Shown: positions 25,328 through 34,883 of the stretch, one piece after another | Position numbering within the stretch: the first letter of the stretch is position 1 | Layout of the letters: every line of letters begins with the position of its first letter | Origin: Agrobacterium larrymoorei | GTDB lineage: Bacteria > Pseudomonadota > Alphaproteobacteria > Rhizobiales > Rhizobiaceae | Direction of reading: 5' to 3' | DNA length: 64,000 bases | NCBI RefSeq assembly: GCF_013322225.1 | Contig: NZ_JAAMFB010000022.1 | Span: forward strand, 62,001 to 126,000 | Position numbers and translations under genes: made by a program | The notes under the pieces: model-generated | What the model saw: only the letters and a program-made list of their open reading frames with translations | Databases searched by the model: none | Told to the model about the DNA's origin: nothing

Positions 25328-26551
25328 ATGGACCCGAAATCCCTCGTGGAACGGATCGACGAAAAGGCTTGCCTCGATTTCCTCTCGCAGATGGTTCAAC
25401 ACAAGAGCCACTCGGAAACCGAGGGTGAGAAGGATCTCGCCCGCTGGATGGCCGCGGAGCTGGAAAAAATCGGTGTGGAAGCCGAGCTTCAGCCGTTTGA
25501 TGAGGGGCGTCGCTTCAACACCATCGGTCGCCTGAAAGGCGAGGGTGGTGGCAAAAGCCTGCTGTTCAACGGCCACCTCGATACCAACCCGGTCACCGAA
25601 GGCTGGACGGTCGATCCTTACGCAGGTCTGGTCGACGACACGTTCATTTACGGTATCGGCGTGTCGAACATGAAAGCGGGCGATGCTGCCTATTTCTGCG
25701 CCGTCAAGACGCTGCTGGAGGCTGGGATCAAGCTGAAAGGCGATGTGATCCTGACCTTCGTTGTCGGCGAGTTGCAGGGTGGCATCGGGACGCTTGCGGC
25801 GATTAAAAACGGCGTCAAGGCGGACTATTTCATCAACAGTGAGCCCAGCGACCTCGTGGCTGTGACGATGCACGCCGCAGCGCTCAGCTACGTCATAGAA
25901 TTGACCGGCGACACCCGCCACCTTTCAAAGCGCGAGGAATCCGTCGACGCGATTGCCGCCGCATGCGATATCATCCCGCGCATCAACGCCATGACATTCA
26001 GCGGAGCAAAGAGCGACGTTCACCGCTCGATCAACCGTGGTCACGTTGGTGTCGTGCATGGCGCACTCGGTCGTGATCTTGAAGAATGGCGGCCACCGCA
26101 GGTCGCGGATTTCGTGCGTCTGAAGGGCTCGTGCCGCTATGCGCCCGGCCAGACCCAGGAAGGCGTACTCGAAGACCTTGAACGGGAGTTGCGTGCGCTG
26201 GAGGAACGGTTCCCCGGCCTGAAAGCAAAACTCGTCCCCGAGCTCATCGAAGGCCGCCCTCTGATGCCTCCATTCGAGGTCTCGCCTGAATCGCGCATCG
26301 TAAAATCGATCAATGCGGCCTATGAGGCCGTTCGCGGCGAAAAGCAGCCGACCGGCGCGATCACGCCGACGCGTTTTTACGGCACAGATGCAGGACATCT
26401 GTATCACGAACTTGGTATGGAGGGCATCGTTTGCGGGCCGGGCGGGCGGTACAACACCATGCCGGACGAGCGGGTCGACATTGTCGACTTCCTCGACATG
26501 ATACGCGTCTACATGCTGACCATTTTGGATATCTGCGAAGTCGCGCGATAA
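25328..26551 (+). CDS. M20-family protein with altered metal ligands
   Basis: A 407-residue M20-fold protein, last gene of the operon. The first zinc motif is intact (NGHLDT, H83 and D85), the lid histidine is present (DTRHLSKRE) and NSEP is kept. But the bridging aspartate is Asn114 (GVSNMKAG, normally DMKGG), the usual EE pair is E148-L149 (VGELQGG), and the C-terminal histidine position before P-D-E is Thr377 (NTMPDERV). It may use one metal, work differently, or be non-hydrolytic. I chose the ATG at 25328, seven bases after AAGGAG; the ATG at 25322 is only one base from it. Confidence 0.85.
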   Translation: MDPKSLVERIDEKACLDFLSQMVQHKSHSETEGEKDLARWMAAELEKIGVEAELQPFDEGRRFNTIGRLKGEGGGKSLLFNGHLDTNPVTEGWTVDPYAGLVDDTFIYGIGVSNMKAGDAAYFCAVKTLLEAGIKLKGDVILTFVVGELQGGIGTLAAIKNGVKADYFINSEPSDLVAVTMHAAALSYVIELTGDTRHLSKREESVDAIAAACDIIPRINAMTFSGAKSDVHRSINRGHVGVVHGALGRDLEEWRPPQVADFVRLKGSCRYAPGQTQEGVLEDLERELRALEERFPGLKAKLVPELIEGRPLMPPFEVSPESRIVKSINAAYEAVRGEKQPTGAITPTRFYGTDAGHLYHELGMEGIVCGPGGRYNTMPDERVDIVDFLDMIRVYMLTILDICEVAR

Positions 26552-26611
26552 TTGCTCAGTGAGCGCAGGCCATTGTTGCCCTCGAAAAGAGCTGAATGAT
26601 GAGTGTGTCTA

Positions 26612-26638
26612 AGGGCGGCGAAGTGTCAGCGCCGCCCT
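26612..26638. terminator. Hairpin between convergent M20 genes
   Basis: AGGGCGGCG and CGCCGCCCT form a 9-bp stem with a 9-base loop in the 116 bp gap between two convergent genes. Neither side has a strong T-run, so it may be a weak bidirectional terminator or a message-stabilising stem. Confidence 0.45.
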
Positions 26639-26667
26639 ACGCAGGCTTTATACGCTCGACGGGCAAG

Positions 26668-27828
26668 TCACTGGCGTATTAAACTCCTGGCTTCCACGAC
26701 CGATGCAAGAGTGGCTGCGCCCACTGGAATTATGTCATCGTCGAATTTGTAAGCTGGATTATGCAGCGGAGCGCTATTTTCCTGGCCAATGAAAAAATAG
26801 GCGCCCGGAACGATTTTCAACATGTCGGCAAAGTCTTCACTCGCCATGAAGGGCGGGCATTCCGCGTTCACATGACCGCTTCCCAGCAGCGAGCTTGTGA
26901 TATCAATGACCGCCTGTGTCTGAACAGGGTGATTGTTCAGCACCGAAAAAACGTCGCGGATGTCGACCTCAATCTCGACACCATAAAGTTCTTCGCAGCC
27001 TCGTGCAGTTTGAAGCATCCTCTCGCGAGCCAGCAAGCGAGTGTCCTCGTCCAGCGCCCGGATCGTTCCACCCAGTTCCACCACGTCTGGTATGACGTTG
27101 TAAGCAGATCCGGCTGATATCTTTGTCACCGAAATGACGGCGGACGAAATGGGCGAGATGTTTCGCGAAACTATCGTCTGAAGCGACTGAATCAGCGTGT
27201 TCATGACAATGACGGGGTCAATCGTCGTATCGGGCAAAGCCGCGTGACCTCCCTTGCCCTTGATGCGGATATCGAAGAAGTCGGCCCCTGCCATGGCAGG
27301 GCCCCTTGAGATTGCAACCGTTCCCTTGGGATGATGAGGTGCGTTGTGAAGCGCATAGATTTCATCACACGGGAAACGTTCGAACAGACCGTCGGATATC
27401 ATCGCCCGCGAGCCGCCCAGTCCTTCTTCAGCGGGCTGGAACACGAACATTGCAGTCCCTGCAAAATTCCGGGTTTCCGAAAGGTAGCGGGCAGCTCCGA
27501 GAAGCATCGTCATGTGTCCATCGTGCCCGCAACCGTGGAACCGATTGTCGTGGCGAGACCGATAGGGGAGATTGGTCAATTCCTGCATCGGCAAAGCATC
27601 CATGTCCGATCGCAGCGCAATCGTTGGGCCTTCACCATTTTTCAACAACCCCACCAGGCCGGTCTTGCCGATGCCCCGATGCACTTCGACGCCCATGGCC
27701 TGCAAATGCGTTGCCACGACATCTGACGTTCGCTCTTCTTCAAACCCGATTTCCGGGTTCGCGTGGAGATCATGACGGATGGCGATAAGGTCGGGAAGAA
27801 ACCCCGTAATGTGATCGATGATTGACAT
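26668..27828 (-). CDS. M20 amidohydrolase, hippurate/N-acyl amino acid type
   Basis: A 386-residue M20D amidohydrolase like HipO and IAA-amino acid hydrolases. Motifs are intact: RHDLHANPEIGFEE, RSDMDALPM, HGCGHDGH, FQPAEEGLGG, ALHN, GKGGHAALP and the C-terminal PLHNPAYKFDD. It cleaves an acyl or aminoacyl group from an amino acid in the cytoplasm. It is the last gene of the eleven-gene operon, 18 bp after the second ATPase, so it probably acts on what that importer brings in. Confidence 0.9.
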   Translation of the reverse strand: MSIIDHITGFLPDLIAIRHDLHANPEIGFEEERTSDVVATHLQAMGVEVHRGIGKTGLVGLLKNGEGPTIALRSDMDALPMQELTNLPYRSRHDNRFHGCGHDGHMTMLLGAARYLSETRNFAGTAMFVFQPAEEGLGGSRAMISDGLFERFPCDEIYALHNAPHHPKGTVAISRGPAMAGADFFDIRIKGKGGHAALPDTTIDPVIVMNTLIQSLQTIVSRNISPISSAVISVTKISAGSAYNVIPDVVELGGTIRALDEDTRLLARERMLQTARGCEELYGVEIEVDIRDVFSVLNNHPVQTQAVIDITSSLLGSGHVNAECPPFMASEDFADMLKIVPGAYFFIGQENSAPLHNPAYKFDDDIIPVGAATLASVVEARSLIRQ

Positions 27829-27846
27829 GCACTCCGTTCCTTCAAG

Positions 27847-28824
27847 CTATCCGCGTCGCTCGTGGCAGGCGACATCTGTTCCGCTGGTCGTCGGCTCAAG
27901 TCGAGGCCGATCTGTCCAGCATCGTTCCACTTTGATAGGACAGCGGGTGACAAAAGGACAACCGGACGGCGCGGCAAGCGGGCTTGGAATTTCACCCGAC
28001 AGAACGATCTTCTTGCGTGCTCTTTGCGCCACCGGGTCCGCCAGCGGAATGGCCGATAGCAGCGCCTCGGTGTAAGGGTGGCGTGGTGCGCCATACACGT
28101 CATGCGTCTTGCCGCGTTCAACGATCGTGCCGAGATACATGACCACCACCTCGTCGGCGATATGGCGAACGACCGACAAATCGTGAGAGATGAACAAATA
28201 GCTCAGGTTCAGCTCTCGTTGCAGTTTCATCAGGATATTGAGAGCCTGCGACCGGATCGAGACATCGAGGGCCGATACGGGCTCGTCACACACGATGAGC
28301 TTGGGCGATAGGGCAAGCGCCCTGGCAATCACCACGCGTTGCCTTTGACCACCCGATATCTCGTTGGGGAAACGGCTGGCCTGCGTGGCTGAAAGACCGA
28401 CCATCTCCATGAGTTCGGCCACGCGCTTGGCGCGATCCGCACGCGACCAGCCACGGATTTTCAGTGGTTCGCCAATGCTGTCGGCAATCGACATTTTGGG
28501 ATTGAGTGCGGCACTCGGATCCTGAAAAACGATCTGCATCTCGTTTGAGATGAGGTCGTGTCGCGCTTTGGGATGCAGGGAACCCAGAGGCTTGCCATCG
28601 AAATGAATTTCGCCGCTGGTGACGGATGCAAGACCCAGAATTCCGTACCCGGTCGTGGACTTGCCGCACCCGCTCTCGCCAACAAGCGCAAGCGTCTTGC
28701 CGCGCTCGATGTCCATCGAGACGCCATCCACGGCCTTGAGGACAGCGCGTCCGCCGGATGCTGCGGGCTGGCTGACATTAAAATGTATCTTGAGGTCTTT
28801 TACGGAGAGAAGGGGTGAAGTCAT
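27847..28824 (-). CDS. Peptide-type ABC ATPase (DppF/OppF-like)
   Basis: A 325-residue ATPase. Walker A is [14 protein letters not shown], the signature SGGQRQRVVIARAL and Walker B LIVCDEPVSALDV. The C-terminal oligopeptide-transporter extension contains HPYTEALLSAIPLADP and a cysteine-containing tail (GCPFVTRCPIKVERC) that in relatives may hold an iron-sulfur cluster. Its start overlaps the DppD-type gene by 4 bp. Confidence 0.92.
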   Translation of the reverse strand: MTSPLLSVKDLKIHFNVSQPAASGGRAVLKAVDGVSMDIERGKTLALVGESGCGKSTTGYGILGLASVTSGEIHFDGKPLGSLHPKARHDLISNEMQIVFQDPSAALNPKMSIADSIGEPLKIRGWSRADRAKRVAELMEMVGLSATQASRFPNEISGGQRQRVVIARALALSPKLIVCDEPVSALDVSIRSQALNILMKLQRELNLSYLFISHDLSVVRHIADEVVVMYLGTIVERGKTHDVYGAPRHPYTEALLSAIPLADPVAQRARKKIVLSGEIPSPLAAPSGCPFVTRCPIKVERCWTDRPRLEPTTSGTDVACHERRG

Positions 28825-29822
28825 GCCAGTTCCACCGTTCTTTCAGCGTGCCAACATTCACGCAGGTGAGTGTCTGCGCCTATGGCGTAGCCATTCGGCG
28901 CAGGTTCTGTGGCTGGCTGTGTTTCGCAGATCGCATCGCTCAAGGGACAGCGATTGCGGAAACGACAGCCAGCAGGCCAGTTGCCAACATCGGGAACGGT
29001 GCCTTTTATGGTGTTGAGTTCTGTTTTGCGTGTCCCTGAAAGCTTGGGGATCGTCGTCAGTAGAAGTTTTGTGTAGGGATGCGCTGGCGCGGCAAACACG
29101 TCGTCCACCAAACCGGTCTCCACAATTCTGCCCGCATACATGACCGCCACGCGGTCAGCCATCTCGGCGACGACGCCCATGTCGTGGGTAATCAGCAGGA
29201 TGGACATGCCGGTTTCCTGTCGGAGATTTTTCATGAGATCGAGAATGGACGCCTGGATGGTCACATCGAGCGCCGTCGTCGGCTCGTCGGCAATCAGAAG
29301 TTTCGGCTTGGAGATCAGCGCCGCCGCAATCGAGACACGCTGGCACATGCCGCCGGAGAGCTCGAATGCGTACTGGCTGTAGCGTCGTTCAGGGTCGGAG
29401 ATGCCCACGCGACGCATGATCTCGATGGCAATCTCTTTGGCTTCGGCCTTGCCGGTTCCGCGATTGAGAATGAGCGCTTCCGCGATCTGATCACCGACAT
29501 GCATCAGCGGATTGAGCGCGGCAATCGGCTCCTGAAAGATGGCGGACATGTTGGCGCTGCGAAAGGCTCGCCGGTCTTTTGAACTTAAGTTGCTGACATC
29601 CTTATCGGCAATCCGCAGATTTCCCTGCATCTTGGCCGCGTCTGGTAAAAGCCCCAGAATGGACAGTGCCGTCATGCTCTTGCCACAGCCGCTTTCACCG
29701 ACGATGGCCAGTATCTCGCCTTGCTGTATCGAAAGGTCGATCCCATCGACAATCGCGGCACCATCGATGCTGACGCGCAGCCCTTCCACATTCAACAGCG
29801 GCGCCGATTGTCCAACCATCAT
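28821..29822 (-). CDS. Peptide-type ABC ATPase (DppD/OppD-like)
   Basis: A 333-residue ATPase. Walker A is [14 protein letters not shown], the signature [14 protein letters not shown] (a Cys where Arg is usual) and Walker [14 protein letters not shown]. The C-terminus again shows the cysteine-rich tail ([15 protein letters not shown]). It pairs with the next ATPase, overlaps it by 4 bp, and overlaps the end of the gamma-glutamyltransferase by 4 bp, so transporter and enzyme genes are interleaved and coupled. Confidence 0.92.
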   Translation of the reverse strand: MMVGQSAPLLNVEGLRVSIDGAAIVDGIDLSIQQGEILAIVGESGCGKSMTALSILGLLPDAAKMQGNLRIADKDVSNLSSKDRRAFRSANMSAIFQEPIAALNPLMHVGDQIAEALILNRGTGKAEAKEIAIEIMRRVGISDPERRYSQYAFELSGGMCQRVSIAAALISKPKLLIADEPTTALDVTIQASILDLMKNLRQETGMSILLITHDMGVVAEMADRVAVMYAGRIVETGLVDDVFAAPAHPYTKLLLTTIPKLSGTRKTELNTIKGTVPDVGNWPAGCRFRNRCPLSDAICETQPATEPAPNGYAIGADTHLRECWHAERTVELA

Positions 29823-31384
29823 GTTGCCTCCCTGCCGGTCTCGCCTTCAGCCGCCACATGTGCCCAGGGGCTGTAGGGGTGCGCCTGGCCGACGCGCATG
29901 CCGTCGCTTCTGATCATCACGGCCGACGGGATCGCAAAATTGACCGGGTAGAGCGCGTTGTCGACAATCTCCACCGGGTAGTGTTCGGATACGGCAGCGG
30001 CGATGTCGTCGGCATCGCGCTGATCGATCTTGATTGTCGGCGTGCTGCTGTCGATGCGGGGGCGATGAAATGCCTCTTCGAGCGTCAACCCGTAATCGAC
30101 AACGTAGGAGACAAGCTGCGTCAGCGCCGGGAAAATCTGTCGACCACCCGCCGCACCGATGGCCATGAATGGCTGTTTATCCTTGCGCAGTACGAGCGGG
30201 CACATATTGGCAAGCGGCTTCACACCTGCGGCGATGGAGTTCGGGTAGCCCGGACGCGGATCGAACCACATCATGCCGTTGTTCATCAAAAAGCCTGTTT
30301 CCGGCAGGGCGACCTTCGATCCGAACCGCGACAGAAGCGTGTTTGTCAGCGAGACCATGTTCCCTTTCGCATCGACCACGCTGATATGGCTCGTGCAATC
30401 GCCATCCGGGGTCGCCGCCTGTCCCATTGTGGTCAGCCGTTTCTTATAGGACGTGCGTGCGGCCGTGGCATAGGCAACGGCCGAGGTCGCATCCGGCATC
30501 TTCTCGGCCGAAAGAGAAGTTGCAAGCAACTCCATCGCGTCGATAAAGCTGGGTCCGCCGCTCAATCCCGGCATCACATTGATTTCGACCCCACGGTAAT
30601 CCATCGTCCTGGGTTCGACCCAGCGCGGCTGATAGGAGGCGAGATCTTCCAGATCGATCGGCGAGCCACCCGCGTTCAGGTCACGCACCAGACTTTTGGC
30701 GATATCGCCTTCGTAGAAGTCACGCGCACCCACCTCCGCCAGTCGCCTTAGAACCTTGGCCTTGGCGTTCATGGGACGATAGACGTCTGCGGCACGGTCC
30801 GAAGTGCGGGGCGGTTTTCCGTTCTCCATGAAGAGATCCGAGGTCGTCGGGAACGTCGACAACGTTGCCCACTCGGTCGCGATACAGAAACACGCATACC
30901 AGTCCATCAGCAGACCGCGCTCGGCGTGCTCTATGGCAGGTGCCAGTGCCTCGGCCCAGCTTAATGTTCCAAAGCGCCGGAGTGCCTCGGAAAAGCCTGC
31001 GATGGTTCCCGGAACGCAGATGGATGAGTAGCCGATGAGGTTGCGGTCGTCTTTCACGCTCGGCCAATTAAACCAGTCGCCGCCTTGGTCGCCGGTGATC
31101 GGATAGCTCTCCGGGTCCAGTCTGCGCGATGATTTCACGCCGAAATCCAGACCATGGACCTCGCCCGTTTTCACGTCCGCATGGAGCAGAAACCCACCGC
31201 CGCCAATGCCCGAAAGCCAAGGCTCCACGATGCTCAGGACAAGGCCGGTAACGACTGCGGCATCCATGGCGTTTCCGCCTTCTGCCAGAACATTCGCCCC
31301 GGCTTCCGCCGCGAAACGGTTTTGGGCCGAAACGATGCCGGCGCGACTTTCGACGGAAGGCTTCTGTATTGTCCAGGTCTGCAT
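29819..31384 (-). CDS. Gamma-glutamyltransferase-family protein, leaderless
   Basis: A 521-residue Ntn-hydrolase of the gamma-glutamyltranspeptidase family. Present are GIVSAQNRFAAEAGANVL, GNAMDAAV, SGIGGGGFLL, the likely self-cleavage and nucleophile Thr331 in DCTSHISVVDAKGN (most members have TTH), NNGMMWFDPRPG and GAAGGRQIFPA. It should cleave gamma-glutamyl amides such as glutathione; acylase-type activity is an alternative. There is no signal peptide, unlike secreted GGTs, so it probably works in the cytoplasm after import. I chose the ATG at 31384, 4 bp after the upstream stop; an in-frame extension would run into the deacetylase gene. Confidence 0.85.
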   Translation of the reverse strand: MQTWTIQKPSVESRAGIVSAQNRFAAEAGANVLAEGGNAMDAAVVTGLVLSIVEPWLSGIGGGGFLLHADVKTGEVHGLDFGVKSSRRLDPESYPITGDQGGDWFNWPSVKDDRNLIGYSSICVPGTIAGFSEALRRFGTLSWAEALAPAIEHAERGLLMDWYACFCIATEWATLSTFPTTSDLFMENGKPPRTSDRAADVYRPMNAKAKVLRRLAEVGARDFYEGDIAKSLVRDLNAGGSPIDLEDLASYQPRWVEPRTMDYRGVEINVMPGLSGGPSFIDAMELLATSLSAEKMPDATSAVAYATAARTSYKKRLTTMGQAATPDGDCTSHISVVDAKGNMVSLTNTLLSRFGSKVALPETGFLMNNGMMWFDPRPGYPNSIAAGVKPLANMCPLVLRKDKQPFMAIGAAGGRQIFPALTQLVSYVVDYGLTLEEAFHRPRIDSSTPTIKIDQRDADDIAAAVSEHYPVEIVDNALYPVNFAIPSAVMIRSDGMRVGQAHPYSPWAHVAAEGETGREAT

Positions 31385-31388
31385 AAGG

Positions 31389-32291
31389 CTATTCCATGTT
31401 CGTGCGGGTTTTGAAACCCACCGGTATTTCGGCATCGACGCGATATCTGTCGTGATTGGGCGAATTCAGATGATGTCTGGCGATGTCGCCGACGGTGGCG
31501 ACCCACACGTCTTTTTCCTGCGTGACGAGATCGAGCAGCTTTTCAAGGAGATGGATGCGATGCGCCCTTCCGGAGATCCAGTCATGGACGGTCAGCATCA
31601 GCATGCCACCGTAACGGTGCAGGTTTTGCCACTCGTCACGCCATATTTCAAAAACGGCCTGTGGCGATGCCGGTGGCCAGTGGTCAGCTCCGCCGCCTAA
31701 AAATTTGAAATAGATGGCATCATCGATTGCCCATTGCACCGGAACCTCAGCGACATCGCCAATGGTGTATGGATGATCGAAGCCCGACAGCGATGTATCG
31801 TAAAGCCCGTGGCGCTTGATCTCTGCAAGCATGTGTGGCGTCAGTTCCCATGCGGGCGAGCGGAAACCGGCCGGTTTTATCCCGGTTTGGCTGCGGAAAA
31901 TATCGAGCGATTTTTCAAGCGCCTCGGAGAACTCGTCATCGCTCGTCTGCGAGACGATTTCATGAAAGTAACCATGCAGGCCGATTTCATGGCCGCGCTC
32001 GACCATGGCTGGCAATAGCTCAGGATAGAACTCGGCGACAGAACCCGGCACAAAGAAACTGCCCTTGATCGCATACCGATCCAAGAGGTCAAGAATCCGC
32101 CAGATGCCGACGCGCGGACCGAAGCGCCGTTGCTCAAGTTGACCCAGAAATCGCGGAGATGCGTCGTCCCGGTTCTGCCAGAGCCATGGGGAATCGGCAT
32201 CGACATCGACCGAAAATGAGAAGGCACTTTTCTTGCCCTCAGGCCATTGATAATCGGGCCATGGGCCTGAAGTCCTTAAAAGCGGTGTCAA
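31389..32291 (-). CDS. Polysaccharide-deacetylase-fold amidohydrolase (PuuE-like)
   Basis: A 300-residue NodB/CE4-fold hydrolase. Motif 1 is SFSVDVDADSP, motif 2 GHEIGLHGYFHEIV (His-x3-His metal pair), motif 3 GFRSPAWELTPHML, and a late LTVHDWISGRAHRI. There is no signal peptide. Cytoplasmic members include PuuE allantoinase and other C-N hydrolases; in this operon an amide or cyclic amide substrate is more likely than a polysaccharide (inference). It overlaps the SDR gene by 4 bp. Confidence 0.83.
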   Translation of the reverse strand: MTPLLRTSGPWPDYQWPEGKKSAFSFSVDVDADSPWLWQNRDDASPRFLGQLEQRRFGPRVGIWRILDLLDRYAIKGSFFVPGSVAEFYPELLPAMVERGHEIGLHGYFHEIVSQTSDDEFSEALEKSLDIFRSQTGIKPAGFRSPAWELTPHMLAEIKRHGLYDTSLSGFDHPYTIGDVAEVPVQWAIDDAIYFKFLGGGADHWPPASPQAVFEIWRDEWQNLHRYGGMLMLTVHDWISGRAHRIHLLEKLLDLVTQEKDVWVATVGDIARHHLNSPNHDRYRVDAEIPVGFKTRTNME

Positions 32292-33073
32292 AGCGCGCTC
32301 CTCTTGTCCTGAAAGACCGTCATTACCCCTGCGGAATTGCCACCATCGACGGTGAGCGTTGCGCCGGTGACATAACCTGCATTGTCGCCTGCGAGGTAGA
32401 ACAGGGCATCGGTGACATCCTTTGCGGACGATGCCCTGCCCAGCGGGATGGTGTTCGTAACCGTATTGATGTGGTCATCGGTAAGCTTGCTGACAGCGCT
32501 GCCTGCCGCAAAGCCGGGCTCGAGCGCATTGACGCGGATGCCATATTCCGCAAGTTCAAGAGAAAACCCTTTGGTCAAGCGATCGAGCGCCGTTTTCGAT
32601 ACGCAATACGGTACGACGGTGCGTCGCATCTTGCGGGCGGCACCGGAGGAGATGTTGACGATATTGCCGCGCACCTGTTCCTTGATCATCAACAGGGCCA
32701 TGCCGCGGGTAATGGCAAAGGGAGCGCGCAGATTGATGTCGAAGATCTGGTCCCACGCGTCGACATCGATATCCAGAAGGAAGCCGCTTGGGTAGATGCC
32801 GGCGTTGTTCACGACAACATCCGGTGCGCCCCAGTTATTTGCGACAGCGTCCACAAGTCCCTGGATAGACTGCGCATCCGTGAGATCGCAGGTGTGAACG
32901 AACGACTGTTCCGACAGGCTCAGCCGCGCCGAAAGCGCATCGAGTTCCGCTGTCCGGGCATCGGTGAGGCACAGATGCGCACCTGCTGAATGGAGCGCCT
33001 CGACGATCCATTGACCGATGACGCCACACGCACCCGTTACCACGACGCGTTTACCGGAAAAATCGCTACTCAT
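32288..33073 (-). CDS. SDR-family dehydrogenase
   Basis: A 261-residue classical SDR. The nucleotide motif is TGACGVIGQWI, then CDLTD, VVNNAGIYPSG, the serine in NISSGAARK, catalytic YCVSK, and a C-terminal GYVTGATLTVDGGNSAG. An aspartate after the second strand (CLTDAR) suggests NAD(H). The substrate is unknown; in context it may oxidise a hydroxy-acid or aldehyde released from the imported compound. It lies 4 bp after the permease and is coupled to the deacetylase-fold gene. Confidence 0.88.
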   Translation of the reverse strand: MSSDFSGKRVVVTGACGVIGQWIVEALHSAGAHLCLTDARTAELDALSARLSLSEQSFVHTCDLTDAQSIQGLVDAVANNWGAPDVVVNNAGIYPSGFLLDIDVDAWDQIFDINLRAPFAITRGMALLMIKEQVRGNIVNISSGAARKMRRTVVPYCVSKTALDRLTKGFSLELAEYGIRVNALEPGFAAGSAVSKLTDDHINTVTNTIPLGRASSAKDVTDALFYLAGDNAGYVTGATLTVDGGNSAGVMTVFQDKRSAL

Positions 33074-33077
33074 AGAA

Positions 33078-33947
33078 CTACCTCATTTTGGGGTCGAAGC
33101 GATCACGAAGCTGGTCGCCGAGCATGTTGACGGAAAGGACGAGGAGAAACAGGCAGATGCCGGGGAAGGTGGCGATCCACCAGGCGGTGGCCACATAATT
33201 GCGCCCGACGCTGAGCATCGCGCCCCAGCTGGCGGTGGGTGGCTGGACACCCAGTCCAAGGAAAGAAAGCCCCGCCTCGAACAGCACCATGAGTCCGAAC
33301 TCCAGCGTTGCGACAACGATCAGCGCGCCCATGATGTTTGGCAGAACATGGCGCAGAAGAACGTGCATCGTACCGGCACCCATGAAGCGCGATAGCCGAA
33401 CGTAAGGCATATTAGCGACGGACAGCGTCTGTCCGTAGGCAACGCGGGCGTAGCGTGGCCAGCGTGTCAGCGCCAGGACGATCACGACATTGACGAGGCC
33501 GGGACCGAGGACCGCGACGGTGATGATGGCAAGTAGGATGGCTGGGATGGAAAGGAAGATGTCGGTCAGGCGCATGATGACCGTTTCGACAACGCCACGG
33601 GCGTAACCAGCGATCATTCCAAGCGCGGTGCCGACGATACCGGAGAGAATGACAGACGAGAACGCAACGAAGAGCGACACGCGTGCGCCATAGATCAGAC
33701 GGCTCAACAGATCGCGGCCAAGCTCGTCGCTGCCCAGTGCGTAAAATACGTTGCGTGCGGTTGTGCCCGGGACTTTCAGGCGCCCCAGAAGATTTTGCGT
33801 GTTGGGATCATAGGGCGCAATGAGGGGTGCGAAGATAGCAGCCAGCACGAAGAGCGCCATGATGATGATGAATGGGAGCGCCTTGAGATTGCGACGCAGA
33901 CGCCTGGAGTTTGTGCGCGGAGATGCCGCCGATACTGCGCCGCTCAT
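33078..33947 (-). CDS. Peptide-type ABC importer permease (DppC-like)
   Basis: A 289-residue DppC-type permease. The signature LGSDELGRDLLSRLIYGARV is present, along with an EAA loop (MPYVRLSRFMGAGTMHVLLR) and GLGVQPPTASWGAM near the end. A basic N-terminus (RRLRRNLKALP) precedes the first helix. It overlaps the DppB-type gene by 4 bp. Confidence 0.93.
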   Translation of the reverse strand: MSGAVSAASPRTNSRRLRRNLKALPFIIIMALFVLAAIFAPLIAPYDPNTQNLLGRLKVPGTTARNVFYALGSDELGRDLLSRLIYGARVSLFVAFSSVILSGIVGTALGMIAGYARGVVETVIMRLTDIFLSIPAILLAIITVAVLGPGLVNVVIVLALTRWPRYARVAYGQTLSVANMPYVRLSRFMGAGTMHVLLRHVLPNIMGALIVVATLEFGLMVLFEAGLSFLGLGVQPPTASWGAMLSVGRNYVATAWWIATFPGICLFLLVLSVNMLGDQLRDRFDPKMR

Positions 33948-34870
33948 CGCTTGATCTCCAGTCTGATGCGCGGATCGACAACGCTATAGAGAATGTCTGC
34001 AAGGATGTTCAGCGCGATGGTCACGAAAGCCCCCATGATGACGACGCCCTGCACGACCAGAAAATCTCGCGAAACGATCGACTGAACCGTCAGCTGTCCA
34101 AGACCCGGCCATGCAAAGACCGTTTCCACGATCACGGCACCAGCCAGTAGATTTGAGATTTCGAGTGCTGCGACGGTGATGACGGGTATGGATGCGTTTC
34201 TCAGAAGATGCTTGACCACCAGCCGCCCCATCGGCACGCCGCGGGCGCGTGCCGTTCTGACGTAATCCTTGGAAAGCTCATCGATCAGGGCCGTGCGCGT
34301 GACACGCGCAAACGTCGCCATACTGATCAGCCCCAAGGCGATGGACGGCAAGATCAGGTGTTCAAAGCCGCCCGCCGATGACGGCGGCAGCCAACCGAGC
34401 TTCACGGCAAAAAACATGATGAGCAGAATACCGCTCCAAAATGTCGGCAGGCTTTGCGCCGCCAGCACGAAGCCAGCCAGAAACACGCTGACCGGATTGC
34501 GGTGGAACAGCGCCAGAAAGATTCCGACCGGAATACCGATGCCACAGGCGACGAAGAGTGCGCCACCGGCGAGCATCAATGTGTAAGGCAGTCTCGAGGC
34601 GATGATATCGACGACCGGCACGTTCTGGATGATCGAGCGCCCGAAATCGAACCGCATCAGATCCAGAAGAAAGGAAGCATATTGAACGAGAAGCGGCCGG
34701 TCGAAGCCGAGGGAACGCCGCATCGCTTCGATATCCTGAAGCGATGCCGTTTCGGGCACCAGCAGGAAGGTCGGGTCACCAGTCAGACGCTGCAGAAAGA
34801 AGATGAGCGTCGTGACACCGAAAACCACAACCAGAGCTTCGCCCAGCCGTTTGATGAGAAAATGTTTCAT
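33944..34870 (-). CDS. Peptide-type ABC importer permease (DppB-like)
   Basis: A 308-residue DppB-type permease. The N-terminal helix is EALVVVFGVTTLIFFLQRL; the family pattern DFGRSIIQNVPVVDII and EAA loop YVRTARARGVPMGRLVVKHL follow, about six helices in all. It begins 13 bp after the end of the second binding-protein gene. Confidence 0.93.
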   Translation of the reverse strand: MKHFLIKRLGEALVVVFGVTTLIFFLQRLTGDPTFLLVPETASLQDIEAMRRSLGFDRPLLVQYASFLLDLMRFDFGRSIIQNVPVVDIIASRLPYTLMLAGGALFVACGIGIPVGIFLALFHRNPVSVFLAGFVLAAQSLPTFWSGILLIMFFAVKLGWLPPSSAGGFEHLILPSIALGLISMATFARVTRTALIDELSKDYVRTARARGVPMGRLVVKHLLRNASIPVITVAALEISNLLAGAVIVETVFAWPGLGQLTVQSIVSRDFLVVQGVVIMGAFVTIALNILADILYSVVDPRIRLEIKR

Positions 34871-34883
34871 GATGCTGCCAACA

